Below, piece by piece: positions 1 through 9,719 of a stretch of 25,137 nucleotides of DNA. The position numbers and the translations under genes were made by a program. Each line of letters opens with the position of its first letter. Positions within the stretch are counted from its first letter, which is position 1. This DNA is from Saprolegnia diclina VS20 (taxonomy: Eukaryota > Oomycota > Saprolegniomycetes > Saprolegniales > Saprolegniaceae), in assembly GCF_000281045.1 (NCBI RefSeq), contig NW_008246106.1, forward strand, positions 44,220-69,356, written 5' to 3'. The notes beneath the pieces were generated by a model. The model saw nothing but the letters and a program-made list of their open reading frames with translations. It searched no databases and was not told the DNA's origin.

Positions 1-44
1 CATGCGGCTCCATGGACACGCCTCATGCCCCGTGCCATGCGTAG

Positions 45-1031
45 ATCGCAATGATCCAGCTGCCGAGCTTGCCACCTTCGACGACAGAATCCCCCGACGC
101 AGTCCGCGAGCGCAAGCTGGCGCGTACGTTGCACGAAGGCTGCACCATAGACGTACTTAGCTTGTGCGTAGGCGACGTCTTGGAGAGCGCGGCCATCATG
201 AGCATCCATCAGGAAGACATGGCCGGCTTTGAGCGCAACATGACGCAGCTCAAGGTGTACTACAACTCGTATGGGTACGTCTATGGAGCGTGCATGCAAC
301 GGTAAGCTCATCTCTGATAGCGCGCAACTGCCGGCGTCGAACCTCCAGTACCCGCTCATGGGCACGCGGCTCTTGCACTTGCTTGTGGAAAACCGCATGG
401 CCGAGTTCCATGGCGAGGTGCATGCGTCTCGATTCGCGCAATCCTTACACCTTGCATAGCTCGAGATTCTGCCGGTGCACGGCCGCAATGACGCGAACAT
501 TGCGTTTGCGATGCAACTCGAACAGTACCTTATGGAAGGCAGCTACAACAAGGTGGTCCCACTGCGCAGCGTCGATCGCATACGCTCATCGTAGCCTAGG
601 TCCTAGAGGCGCGCACGAACGAGCCCAACCCGTATTTCAAGTTTTTCATGGCGCAGCTGCTCCAAACCGTCCGGTACGCACCTCGACTCGGCTGCCATAT
701 TCTCATGCGCCTCCTCTGTGCATTGCAGCGACGCGATTGCCGATTGCGCCGAAGTCGCGTACGCGTCGCTCGACGTGGCCGACGCGGCCAAGATGATGAT
801 GTTTGCGTCGCCGCACGAGTTTGCGGCGTATGCGTCGACGAAGAAGCCGCAGTGGATCCTCAAGGACAACAATGTGTGGTTCCACGCACCGCAAAAGCAC
901 CTCGGGTACGTTGTCTTATTGCTGGTTTCTCATCGTACTTATTGCATGCCTCCAGCGCGTCCGACATTCCGTCCATGCGCTTGGTCGGCGAGACGCTGTC
1001 GTACGCGACCGAGCTGGACCGCATCGTCTAA
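45..1031 (+). CDS. RPN12: 26S proteasome non-ATPase regulatory subunit 8 / Rpn12 (5' partial)
   Basis: Lid subunit of the 19S regulatory particle, acting in ubiquitin-dependent proteolysis in nucleus and cytosol. Joined exons read through Rpn12 signatures: LARDVLESAAIMSIHQEDM, FERNMTQLKVYYNS, LLHLLVENRMAEFH, LEQYLMEGSYNKVLEART and a C-terminal DIPSMRLVGETLSYATELDR. Exons: 45-123, 172-274, 321-417, 460-552, 600-673, 729-905, 956-1031; introns are 42-55 nt, and every junction keeps the frame. About 232 residues are in the window. The family is usually near 270, so the N-terminal ~40 residues lie upstream. The first exon is taken to begin after the TAG at 42-44, and bases 1-44 look intronic. The identification is firm; the exact left edge is not. 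Confidence 0.93.
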
Positions 1032-1336
1032 GCCCTTGCTACCACGTAATACATAGTACCTTGATGGTGCACGATTTGCGACCCTGCTGGACCCGTCACG
1101 ACACCTAATGGCCGAGAGCTGCTGTCGCCGCGCTGGCTCGACGCGGGCCATTTGGGCGCTGGCTCAACGCGCGCCGTTTGGGCGTTGGCTCGTGCTCGGA
1201 ACCGAGCCAAGCCGAGGAACGGTGCCCCCGACTCGGTCGAGCATCATACAAACAGTGCATGAGATCAAACAGAGTTTGCAGTGGATGGACTAAGAATAGA
1301 TGGACGCTCGCCAGTAGCAACGTTGCAGAGTTTCGG
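1032..1336. other. Intergenic region between Rpn12 and RCC1 genes
   Basis: About 305 bases between two genes on the same strand. It should hold the Rpn12 3' UTR and the promoter/5' UTR of the RCC1-repeat gene. The only structure seen is the 26-bp tandem repeat listed separately. An open frame in phase with the RCC1 gene runs back to about 1178, so an upstream start cannot be excluded. Confidence 0.5.
1131..1192 (+). repeat. Imperfect 26-bp tandem repeat, 2.4 copies
   Basis: Two consecutive 26-bp units (1131-1156 and 1157-1182) and a 10-base third start (1183-1192) each begin CGCTGGCTC or CGTTGGCTC. The two full units also share the end TTTGGG. They lie upstream of the RCC1-repeat gene. The function is unknown, and promoter or simple duplication are both possible. 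Confidence 0.7.
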
Positions 1337-2785
1337 ATGCCTCGTCCGAGCACGAGCCCACGCCGGCATGCGACGACGAGCCCACGCCGGCATGCGACGA
1401 CCAGCCCCCGCGTGCAATCGACGATCGATGCCATCGTAGCAGCGCCGCCACTGCCATTGCCGCCGCCGACATCCACCGTCCTCGGCGTCGCCTGTCCGCC
1501 CGACATGGCCATCGATGTCGATGGCCATCGGCGCGTGCTCTCGTCGTCGCATGGCGACAGCGTCCTCACGCATATCAACGCGGTGGACGTCGGCACCTTG
1601 TCGCTGCGCGAGCTCGAGGCCGTGCTGGCGCGGACCCGGCACGTCGCCCGCACACTGCTTCTGGCGCCGCCCACGCGGGTCCTCACGATCCACGGGTGCT
1701 TTGGCAACGACAAGGCGCCTACAACCACCTATGTGCCCGTGCCGGTGCAGGTCGTCGACGTGAGCTGCGGTGCGCACCACCTCTTGCTGCGGACGCGGTG
1801 CGGGGACGTGTTTGCCTACGGGCGCGGCGAGAGCGGACGGCTCGGGCTCGGCGATACGATGTCGCAGACGACGCCAACGCGCATCTCGACGCTGCCGACG
1901 GCGCTCGGTGTCGCGTGCGGGCGCGACCACTCGGTGGTTGTCTGCACGGACGGACGCGCGTTTGCGTTTGGGTGGGGCGAGGGCGGGCGCCTCGGGCTCG
2001 GCATAGACGCTGGCGACGTGCTCACGCCGACGCGCGTCCTTCCGGCCAAGGACACGACAGAGGATGGTTACTACGTGGTCGGCGCCGGGCGCGAGTCGAC
2101 GCTGCTCGTGTCCCACTCCGGCCAGCTCTTCTTTTGCGGCGTCCAGCACCTCGTCGGCGAGAACGGCCAAGAGACGACGCAACTGCATTTGCGTCCGTCG
2201 CCCGTGACCTGCGCCGCGCTCGACAAAGCGGTCATTGCGTCCGTCAAAGCCGGCGATGCGCACTACATGCTGCTCACGACCGCCGGCGACGTGTATACGT
2301 GGGGGCTTGGCGCGTCTGGGGCGCTTGGCACTGGCACCTATACCACCATCGTACATAGTACTCTTGTCGCATTGGTGTCACCAGTAGCGTAGAATACCCC
2401 GACGCGCGTCGTCGGGTTGCCCAAGGTGACCAAGATCGCGGCCGGGCCGTGGCAGGCGGCGGCCGTCGCCAAAGGAGCCGCGTACGTCTGGGGCGACGGG
2501 CTGGACTGTCGTCCCACACAAGAGTCGTGCGTCCAAGCCCCGATTGGTGACGTTGCTTGCACGACGACGACCACGTTCGTCGTCGCACACGGTGTGGTGC
2601 ATGCGATGCCACGTGGCATGCTGCCGCCAGCGCTGCCCTCGTCGCCACTGCTATGTACATTCCGCGGACTAGAGGACAGGATCTCATGTGCGCTGTCGGT
2701 GCTAGTGGCTGGTGGCGGCGACTACGTGTGCTACCTGCAAGACTCAGCACGCGACGAGACAACGACGCAGGACGTAGTTGGTTGA
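1337..2785 (+). CDS. RCC1-repeat (regulator of chromosome condensation-like) beta-propeller protein
   Basis: Two exons, 1337-2350 and 2393-2785, with a 42-nt in-phase intron, encode about 468 residues. From roughly residue 138 onward there are five to six RCC1 blades, recognisable by SCGAHHLLLRTRCGDVFAYG, GESGRLGLGD, ACGRDHSVVV, GWGEGGRLGLG, YVVGAGRESTLLVS, AGDAHYMLLTTAGDVYTWG and KIAAGPWQAAAVAKGAAYVWG. The last blade has lost most consensus glycines. RCC1 propellers act as Ran exchange factors or as protein-interaction scaffolds. With no other catalytic domain the partner cannot be named, and this is not claimed to be the Ran GEF. The N-terminal ~60 residues are low complexity and hold a TTSPRRHA duplication. 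The ATG at 1337 is the first that avoids the repetitive upstream DNA, but starts further upstream are in frame. Confidence 0.87.
1352..1399 (+). repeat. 24-nt perfect tandem duplication inside the RCC1 gene
   Basis: Two identical 24-base units (1352-1375 and 1376-1399), followed by a degenerate third start, encode TSPRRHAT twice in the low-complexity N-terminus. An exact in-frame copy suggests recent slippage. It is a likely length polymorphism between strains. Confidence 0.8.
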
Positions 2786-2816
2786 TCATATCTAAGACAC
2801 GCACACAATGACCAAC

Positions 2817-3718
2817 CTACTCGACGTGCGTTGAAGCATCGTGGGTGTCCCCGACGTCGCTGGGCAGGCCACGATGGGGCGCGTCGTCCGAGTCCGAGTC
2901 GGAATCGGACTCCGAGTTGGAGACGTCGTCGGTCGCGCCCGTGTCGGCGGCCTTTCCGAGGTGGTAGCTCGCTCGGTATGCCTCTTGCTGGCGCCGGCGC
3001 GCGGCCTCGCGGTTCATTTCCTGGTGCGCATGGTGCCAGCGCTTGAAGAATTTGATCGAGAGGAAGAGCGAGAGGATCGTGCCGAGGATCACGACCAGCA
3101 CAAACTCGGTCGGCTCGGACGACTGCTCCTGGAAGATGCGGAAGAGCGCGTCCGAGACCTTCTCGGCCGGCTCGGGTTCGCCGTACGTGTCGGGGACCGA
3201 CCCGTCAAAGCAGTCCTTGCCCTCGGCGTCGGTGGCCTTGCCCGGCGTGTAGCCCATGTGGCGGCAAAAGGCCGCGCCCCTACAGGCACCGATAGGATGC
3301 ATACTTCATCGCGCCGTCGTACGTACGTGGTCACAATGTCCTTGAGCGGCGAGCAGACGAGCGCGTTGCCGTAGCACGGCGCGAGGCGGTGGTGCTCGGC
3401 CATGTAAAACTCGTCCTTGCACGCGTCAAACCAGTCGTCGCAGAGGTCGATGCAGATGCGGTCGATGGCGCCGGCGCCGACAAGCGGGTGGCACGCCGAG
3501 CACGTGAGCTCTTCCGAGAGCGACTGGCAGCGGCGGTTGACGTTGGCGACGAGCGGTTCGAGCACGAGCCGCTTCAACGGCAGGTTGTGCGTCGCGTTGC
3601 AGCACGAGTGCTTCCAGTACTTGCCGCAGTGCTCTAGCGCGCCCTGGCGCTGCAGGCGCGGCGGCTCGGACGCGTCGAACTTGAGGCCGCCCGTACTGCG
3701 GCAGCGGGCATCGGCCAT
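2817..3718 (-). CDS. Folate-receptor-like Cys-rich single-pass membrane protein
   Basis: Minus-strand exons 3718-3327 and 3279-2817 (47-nt intron 3280-3326) give about 284 residues. The Cys-rich part resembles the folate receptor/riboflavin-binding domain: HCGKYWKHSCC, LTCSACHPLVGAG, ICIDLCDDWFDACKDEF, ALVCSPLKD, FCRHMGY and DCFDGS. A hydrophobic segment (TEFVLVVILGTILSLFLSIK) follows, then a basic stretch and an acidic Ser/Asp tail ending near HDASTHVE, which implies a type I protein with a cytosolic tail. The ATG at 3718 gives no signal peptide. A stretch encoding TASLSIVLACAVAADA lies at about 3841-3890 on the same strand, open back to an ATG at 3966, and probably belongs to a signal-peptide exon spliced to this one; I could not fix that junction. 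The ligand is unknown, since oomycete members of this fold need not bind folate. Confidence 0.78.
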
Positions 3719-3990
3719 GGCTCTCGAATCAATTGGTCCCAGCTGGTTTTTGACGGGCCATTGTAATTTTATTTTCGTCTTGGCTACAGTATGCGGGCAA
3801 GCTTGCCACGTGGTCACGACGCCCGCGCCGCCACCGCGCCGGCGTCCGCGGCCACGGCGCAAGCGAGGACGATCGACAACGAGGCAGTCAAGGTACGTGG
3901 TGGGGGCTGGGCGACGCCTTGGCGCGGCGCGCTACCAGCACTGTGGAACGTTTTCCGGATACGCATGCGGATTGCGTATCTTGGACGGGC
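3719..3990. promoter_or_regulatory. Head-to-head spacer between folate-receptor-like and C2/EF-hand genes
   Basis: This 272-base spacer separates two divergent start codons and probably holds both promoters. It includes an AT-rich patch at 3760-3780 (CCATTGTAATTTTATTTT) that loosely resembles the oomycete initiator (TCAYTYY followed by CAWTTT). It may also contain the signal-peptide exon of the minus-strand gene (about 3841-3890) and a short plus-strand open frame from 3791. Which strand uses it for coding cannot be settled from sequence. Confidence 0.45.
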
Positions 3991-6900
3991 ATGAGCAGTC
4001 CGCCGCCACCTCGACCGAGCGGTGCGCCGCCGCCACGGCCCGCAGGCGCACCACCGCCACGACCGAGCGGTACACCACCGCCAAGACCCATGGGTGCACC
4101 ACCACGACCAGATGCACCACCGCCACGGCCTGGTATACCGCCACCACGACCTGGTATGCCTCCACCACGCCCAGATGCACCGCCACCACGTCCTGGCGGC
4201 TCACCGCCGCGACCAGCAGGTGGCCCGCCTCCCCGCCCGGACGCACCGCCGCCACGCTCTGGTGTACCGCCACCGCGACCTAGTGCGGCGTTCGATGGCG
4301 CGTCGTCGCCGCCAAAGCCCGGTGCGCCGCCACCTCCAAAGCCGAGTGCCCCACCGCCATCAGAGCTCTCACCGCCCAAGCCTAGCGGTGCGCCTCCTGT
4401 GCCAAAGGCACCAAACTCCGAAGTGAGCGCGCCACAGCCAAAGGCGCCATCGCCACCCAAGGTCGAACCTCCGCAGCCAATGCCGGCACAGGTTGAGTCG
4501 ATGCCAGCGAGCGAGTCCGCGCCATCAGCCGTCGCGAGTGGTCCTCCAAAACCCATCGTAGCTCGTGCTCCACCGCCTGGTGCACCGCCACCGACAAATG
4601 TTGTAGCACCTGCATCGTCATCGATCGGTCCACCCCCGGGAGCCCCTCCATCGTCTGTGATTGGTCCTCCTCCAGGTGCCCCTCCAGCGTCGACAAGTCC
4701 GATCAAGCCACCGCCGGGCGCACCGCCGATCAAACCACCGCCGGGTGCGCCGCCGGTCAAGCCACCACCGGGCGCGCCGCCAGTCAAGCCTCCGCCGGGC
4801 GCACCACTCGGAGCACCGCCGGGTCCACCGCCAGGTGCACCACCAGGACCACCGCCAAATGCACCACCCGGACCACCTGCTGGAGTGCCACCGGGCCCCC
4901 CACCGGGAGCGCCGCCAGGACCACCACCAGGAGCGCCACCCGGTCCACCGCTGACGGCACCTCCGGGGCTACCGCTCGGACCCGTCGGTGCAGGGGCGGC
5001 GCCAGGGGCCGAGCTGAGTGCGAGCTCGGTGGAGGCTCAAGCGCACGTGGAGCGTCAGCTTCGGAAAGGGCGCATGCGATTTACGCTCCTCGAAGCGCGG
5101 GGCCTCTCGCGCGCCAAGAACTCGGACGCCAAGTTCAAGGCCGATGTCTACTGCAAACTGAAAGTGGGCGCGCACGCCAAGGGCATGAAGGAGCTCAAGT
5201 CGAAAGTTTGGAAAAAGGCTGGTCGGGACGTCGGGTTCCTTGAGGAGCTGCTCCAAGTCAACTTGGAGTCGCCGTCGCTCCTGGTGCACACGAACGATGT
5301 GCTTTTGACGGTATATGCTCGTTGGTCTTGTGGGATTTGAAGTCACTCATGTCGAGTAGGTGGAGCTATGGGACGAAAATATGATTTCGGACGAGCTCCT
5401 CGGGTATGCCAACGTGTCGCTGCTCCGATTCTTTGACGGCCACGAGCACAAGGAGACGATTCCGCTCTTGCACATGAAGACCGGGATGCCCGCGGGTGAG
5501 CTCGACATTGCCTTTTGGTATCGTACAAGATATTCGATTTTTCCTATATTCACCACCGAATATCGATGTAGCCTGCGCATTGCGACCCCGGGCTTGCTCA
5601 GCTTTATCCTCATGGAAGGCCGGAAGCTCAAAAACATGGAGCTCATCGGGAAGCAAGATCCGTACATCAAGCTCGAGCACGACAGCCGCATGAAGCGCTC
5701 GAAGACGATTGATAAAGGCGGTACAAACCCGTACTTTGGCGAAGAAGAAATTTGCTTTTGGATCACGGCCGACTCGTGGGTCCATGATGTGATTGTGCGC
5801 TGTTACGACGAAGACGTGGGGAGCGACGACTTTATCGGCGAAAGCGCGCTCAGTGTCCTCGAGCCAATGCGAACCCTTGGCGTTCACGACGTGGTGCTGC
5901 CGCTCCTCAATAGCGGCAAGTCGGCCGGTGAAATCCTCATGAAAATTCAATTCTACCCCGCGGGCCGGCTCTCGCTCAACTGCATTGCGGGTCGTCGTCT
6001 CCGGTACTTGCGATGTATATGAAAAACACGATGCATCGGGTGTAGGGACGTCGACTCGGTCGGACAGCAAGACCCGTACGTCAAGATGACACTGGAAGGC
6101 GTCGGGATCAAGACCGTCGTCCGCACCGAGATCGACATGGACGGCGGTGTCGAGCCCGAGTGGAACCAGCGCTTTGAGTTTGACGTCGTCGACCAGTTTA
6201 CATTAGCGGTCGAGTGCTGGGACCACGATGGCCTGGGCGAAGACGACCTCATCGGTACATCGATTGCAGAGATGACAATTTTTATGACCTTGGATCGTAG
6301 GAGAAATGAGCTTTTCGCTGCTGCCCATCTTTCGCTACGGCTATCTCGATGAGTGGTACCCGCTCCGCTTCAAAGGCAAGTATGGTGCCAACGAGAAGGC
6401 GGGCGAGCTCCATTTTGAGCTCTCGTTCGTCGCGCCTGCCGACAGCATTGGGTACCCCCAGCACCAAGTCCGTTCGATACGACATATTTTCATTATGTGG
6501 CAACAATATGTCTAGATTGGTATGGATACATTTGACGGGAAAGAGCGCTTGACCAAAGAGACGGCGCACTTGCGGGCGGCCGCGAATATCACGCCGCTTG
6601 ATGTGGCCCCCGTCACGTACTCGAAAGCGATTCAAGACGCCAAAAATTACGTTGGCGACGACAAGTATGTACATATATTATTCGATTCGTCTTGTTTATA
6701 TAGAATCGAATGTGTAGCACGTCGGAATTTTCCGAAGCCGAGATCCTCAGCGCGTTCAAATTTATCGATTTGGACAAAAACGCGTTCATTGGCGCGGCTG
6801 AGATTCGACACATTTTGATTTGCATGGGCGAGCTCATCACGGACGCCGAAGTCGACATGATGGTCAAGATGGTCGACCGCGACGGCGACGGACAAGTGTC

Positions 6901-7707
6901 GTTTGAAGAGTTTCGAAAGCTCGTCATTCACCCGGATCCGGGCGACCCGTCGTTCGACAAGGTGGCCGAGGCCGCGCCGGTCGAGGTTGTACACATTGTC
7001 AGTTGCGAGGACGCCAATTTATATTTGAAGATACGTAGGTCGCGGCCAAGACCGAGATCGTCTCGGAAGAAGACCGACGCCGCGACATGGAAACCAAAAT
7101 GCACAAAAAGGTACATTTTCGAGCATTTCGATGCTTTTTGATCGGTGAAAATTGTGGGAATTGGACACTATATTTGTAGGCACTTTTGGACAAATTCATT
7201 GCCGACAACAATGTCAACTTGGACATGCTCCGCCGCGTCTTTGGCCGCTTCCTCAAGTCGGAGAAGCAAGGATTGAGCTTTGAAGACTTTTACACGCTGT
7301 TTGAAGTCGAGCCGACGGGCGAGTACCGCAAGCTGCACGCGTTGTACGCTGGCACGCAGCTCGCCGACATTCGCGACATTCTGTTGGGTAAATGTCGATT
7401 GCCATGTATCTTTCATGTAGAAACCTATGCATTAGGCATGAGCAACTTGCTCGACATTGAGAAGAGTATGAAGGCGCAGTTCTGCTTCGAGATTTACGAC
7501 GATGACCACAATGGCTACATCACGGAGAACGAGCTCGTGAACATTCTCAAGGCGACGCACATGACGACCGAGGCCCAAGTGCAGAAGAAGGCCAAGACGA
7601 TCCTGCGGCAGTGCGACGGCGACGGCGACTGCAAGATCGATCTCAACGAGTTTTACCTCATTTCCAAAAAGTTCCCCAACATCCTCTTCCCGTCCTTTAG
7701 CACCTAA
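3991..7707 (+). CDS. Proline-rich, triple C2 and four EF-hand calcium/lipid-binding protein
   Basis: Ten exons (3991-5310, 5360-5517, 5572-6003, 6046-6254, 6301-6467, 6516-6664, 6718-6988, 7039-7110, 7180-7387, 7436-7707) give about 1,085 residues. Residues 1-350 are almost wholly PPPRPSGAPP/PPPGAPP repeats. C2-1 (about 361-492) starts RMRFTLLEARGLSRAKN. C2-2 (about 494-625) has GKQDPYIKLEH and YDEDVGSDDFIGES. C2-3 (about 628-775) has GQQDPYVKMTLEG and WDHDGLGEDDLIG. EF-hand loops DLDKNAFIGAAE (~828), DRDGDGQVSFEE (~865), DDDHNGYITENE (~1015) and DGDGDCKIDLNE (~1055) keep the acidic ligands; the C-terminal pair resembles calcineurin B/NCS proteins. C2 domains bind membranes, often with Ca2+; polyproline may bind SH3, WW or profilin. 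A Ca2+-regulated membrane adaptor is inferred. Every junction keeps the frame, so one gene is likely. Confidence 0.88.
4000..4960 (+). repeat. Polyproline-coding minisatellite
   Basis: Degenerate in-frame repeats encode PPPRP-[SADG]-GAPP units first (4000-4280) and PPPGAPP units later (4627-4960). The most regular block is about 4690-4805, where four near-identical 24-27-nt units encode [IV]KPPPGAPP. A long antisense Gly-rich frame across the region is only the mirror of these CCN codons. Length variation between strains is likely. Confidence 0.8.
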
Positions 7708-7872
7708 GACTCCCAACATGATTTCATTGTCGAACCCGAGTTGGCCTTCTGTCGTATCCAGACCACTGGCTTCTCGAGTAGCTTTGGTGATCGTCTGCGG
7801 CGAATCCTGCGACACCCTACACAGCGTCGTCGCACGCAACCCGGCACTCTTGCCAGTCTTGCGCATTGCCGT

Positions 7873-7945
7873 TGATAGACAGATAGGTAGCGAGCTAGAT
7901 AGATAGCTAGTAGATAGATAGCTAGATAGATAGCTAGATAGATAA
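7873..7945 (+). repeat. GATA/TAGC composite microsatellite
   Basis: Interrupted tandem TAGA tetranucleotides form a higher-order unit, TAGATAGATAGC, repeated about four times. It lies between convergent genes and is non-coding. Confidence 0.9.
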
Positions 7946-8251
7946 ATATGTACACATTAAACACGCCACCGACCAAGGTTTACGAGCTATAGAAGTCGTG
8001 TGCATCGAACGTCGTCGGAAATTGAGAGCTTGTCCACGCACTGGCGTTCTTCTTAAAGAAGTAACTGCTAGGTAGTACAATATAGTCCACTGGGACCCTG
8101 ACCCTAGCACGGCAACACGAACGCCATTGTGAAAACACTCACACACAAAGGACGCTACGCACCCTTGTTCGATCCAAGGATGCTGCCGCGTCCACACCGT
8201 CTCTATTACAGATGCTACGACCGACGTGTATCATTCTCTACTGGTATATTT

Positions 8252-8279
8252 TGTCGTCGTCGTCGTTCTTCTTCTTCTT
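8252..8279 (+). repeat. GTC/TTC trinucleotide microsatellite
   Basis: A run of GTC triplets passes directly into a run of TTC triplets. It lies just beyond the stop codon of the minus-strand GAF gene, in its presumed 3' UTR. Confidence 0.85.
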
Positions 8280-8303
8280 GGTCGTATACGCGATATCGCG
8301 TCG

Positions 8304-9719
8304 TTAGTACATGTGGCCATTCTGGTTGCTGGGCTGGCGCTTGAAGACTGTCGAGAGGAACTTGAGCCGGAGCTTCTCAAAGCCGTTGGCGCCTTTCGCC
8401 TTGCCCGTCATCGCGTCGCGGTCCGTCGAGTAGACCTGAGCGTGTTCGTCCACAAACGAGCTATAGTCGAGGACCGGCATGATCTTGTACTGCACGCGGG
8501 GCGCCAAGTGCAGCATGGCGACCCGTGCGAGCCGCTGCAGGCTGTTGACGTCGACCGTCGCGTGCGTTCGAGGCGCCGTGTCCATGACAAAGACGGTCCC
8601 GATCACGTGCTCGTCCGGCGTGTAAATGGGCACAGCGGCGAAGAACCGAATGCGACTGCCGCTACGGACGAGCGGGTTCTTGCGGAAGCGCGTGTCCTCG
8701 AGCGTATCGACAACGACCGTTGTCTTGCGGGCGGCGATCGTGTGCGCGCAAAACGTCGCGACGTGGCCAAGGTCGACGTTGCCGACGTGCGCTTTGAACC
8801 ACTGCTTGTCATCGTCAATGAGGCTGACGCCGGCCACGCTGCAGTGCAGCAGCTGCGTCGCGAGCGAGCAAACCCGGTCAAAGATGACCTCGGGCGGCGT
8901 GTCGAGGATGTCGAGCAGCCGCATGGCTTCGCGCCGGGCGTCGTACTCGTCGGCCGGCGACCGGTCCATCATCATCGCTGGATGGTGGCCCGATGTGGTG
9001 GGGCGCGGCACCGATGTTGTCCGCGGCTGCGCCTGCGAGCGCGACCGCGCCGGCCGTGCGCGCTGCATCGACTGCTTCCGGTCGTCGAGGTGGTTCATTG
9101 CCATGCGCGCGAGCTTCTTGAGCACTTGGGTGTCGCACGACGTCTGTGGCCGGTGGCCGTAGACAAACACCGTGCCGAGCACCGTGCCGTTGCCATTGAC
9201 GATCGGGGCCCCAGCGTAAAACTGAATGTTGGCCGGGCCCGTGACCAACGGGTTTTGATAAAAGCGCTTGTCGAGCGACGTGTCGAGGACGACGAGCGGC
9301 TTGGTCGACGCGATCGTGTGCGCACAGAACGCCACGTTGCGCGGGATGACGGTCTGCGCGAGGCCGATGCTGGCCTTGCACCACTGGCGGTGCTTGTCGA
9401 TGAGGCTCACGCCGCCGATCGGGCACCGCAGCGCCTTGGTGGCCATCGACACAAGAACGTCAAAGACGTGCTCGTTGGGCGTGTCGAGGATCCCGTAGCT
9501 CTCGAGCTCCATGACGCGGTCGTCGTCGTTGGGGAGCATTGGTGGCGGCGCCCACGGAAAGTGCCACGCCGTCGACGCCTCGTCGATGGATGCGGCCGCC
9601 GGGTAGTACGAGTAGTGTTCGCTCTTCTGGAGGTCGTCCGAGTAGTGGATCGACGAGTCTTCGTTCGAGATCTTGCGCGGCGGCGACTGCGGCGACACCA
9701 TCTCGGCCATCGGTAGCAT
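8304..9719 (-). CDS. Tandem GAF-domain protein, intronless
   Basis: A single open frame encodes about 471 residues from the ATG at 9719. The frame stays open to 9959, but the extra 80 residues look non-coding. Two GAF domains match the bacterial-sensor subtype. GAF1 (about 72-225) has YGILDTPNEHVFDVL, GGVSLIDKHRQWCKA, VAFCAHTI, DKRFYQNPLVTG, IQFYAGAPI and LGTVFV. GAF2 (about 265-415) has LLDILDTPPEVIFDR, AGVSLIDDDKQWFKA, ATFCAHTI, DTRFRKNPLV, IRFFAAVPIY and IGTVFVMD. An Arg/Ser/Pro-rich linker joins them. No kinase, cyclase or phosphodiesterase output domain is present. GAF domains bind small ligands such as cyclic nucleotides or tetrapyrroles; this ligand is unknown. The lack of introns contrasts with nearly all neighbours. 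Confidence 0.88.
   Translation of the reverse strand: MLPMAEMVSPQSPPRKISNEDSSIHYSDDLQKSEHYSYYPAAASIDEASTAWHFPWAPPPMLPNDDDRVMELESYGILDTPNEHVFDVLVSMATKALRCPIGGVSLIDKHRQWCKASIGLAQTVIPRNVAFCAHTIASTKPLVVLDTSLDKRFYQNPLVTGPANIQFYAGAPIVNGNGTVLGTVFVYGHRPQTSCDTQVLKKLARMAMNHLDDRKQSMQRARPARSRSQAQPRTTSVPRPTTSGHHPAMMMDRSPADEYDARREAMRLLDILDTPPEVIFDRVCSLATQLLHCSVAGVSLIDDDKQWFKAHVGNVDLGHVATFCAHTIAARKTTVVVDTLEDTRFRKNPLVRSGSRIRFFAAVPIYTPDEHVIGTVFVMDTAPRTHATVDVNSLQRLARVAMLHLAPRVQYKIMPVLDYSSFVDEHAQVYSTDRDAMTGKAKGANGFEKLRLKFLSTVFKRQPSNQNGHMY

Larger units (their letters stand above)
7708..8303. other. Convergent intergenic region
   Basis: About 600 bases between the stop codons of two converging genes, so it should hold only 3' UTRs and terminators. 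It contains a GATA-type microsatellite (7873-7945), a GTC/TTC microsatellite near 8252-8279 and a 14-bp palindrome at 8288-8301. No convincing gene is seen. Confidence 0.6.

Noticed and set aside
1265-2356. 363-codon minus-strand open frame over the RCC1 gene
   Set aside because: The plus strand carries clear RCC1 blades in one frame with a good intron. The antisense product has no recognisable feature and is open only because of high GC.
3888-4787. Long minus-strand open frame encoding Gly-rich repeats
   Set aside because: It is the exact antisense mirror of the proline repeats in the plus-strand C2/EF-hand gene; CCN codons reverse to NGG, so the open frame is a composition effect.
4627-4960. 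Regular proline-coding repeats as a CRISPR-like array
   Set aside because: The units are contiguous, in frame and lack unique spacers; they encode PPPGAPP repeats within a spliced eukaryotic gene.
7388-7420. 33-nt intron in the EF-hand gene
   Set aside because: An alternative acceptor at 7433-7435 gives a 48-nt in-frame intron and yields the natural joint LLGMSNLLDIEKS, so the shorter one is unlikely.
8226-9716. 496-codon plus-strand open frame
   Set aside because: It is the antisense of the tandem GAF gene, whose conserved motifs fix the coding strand.
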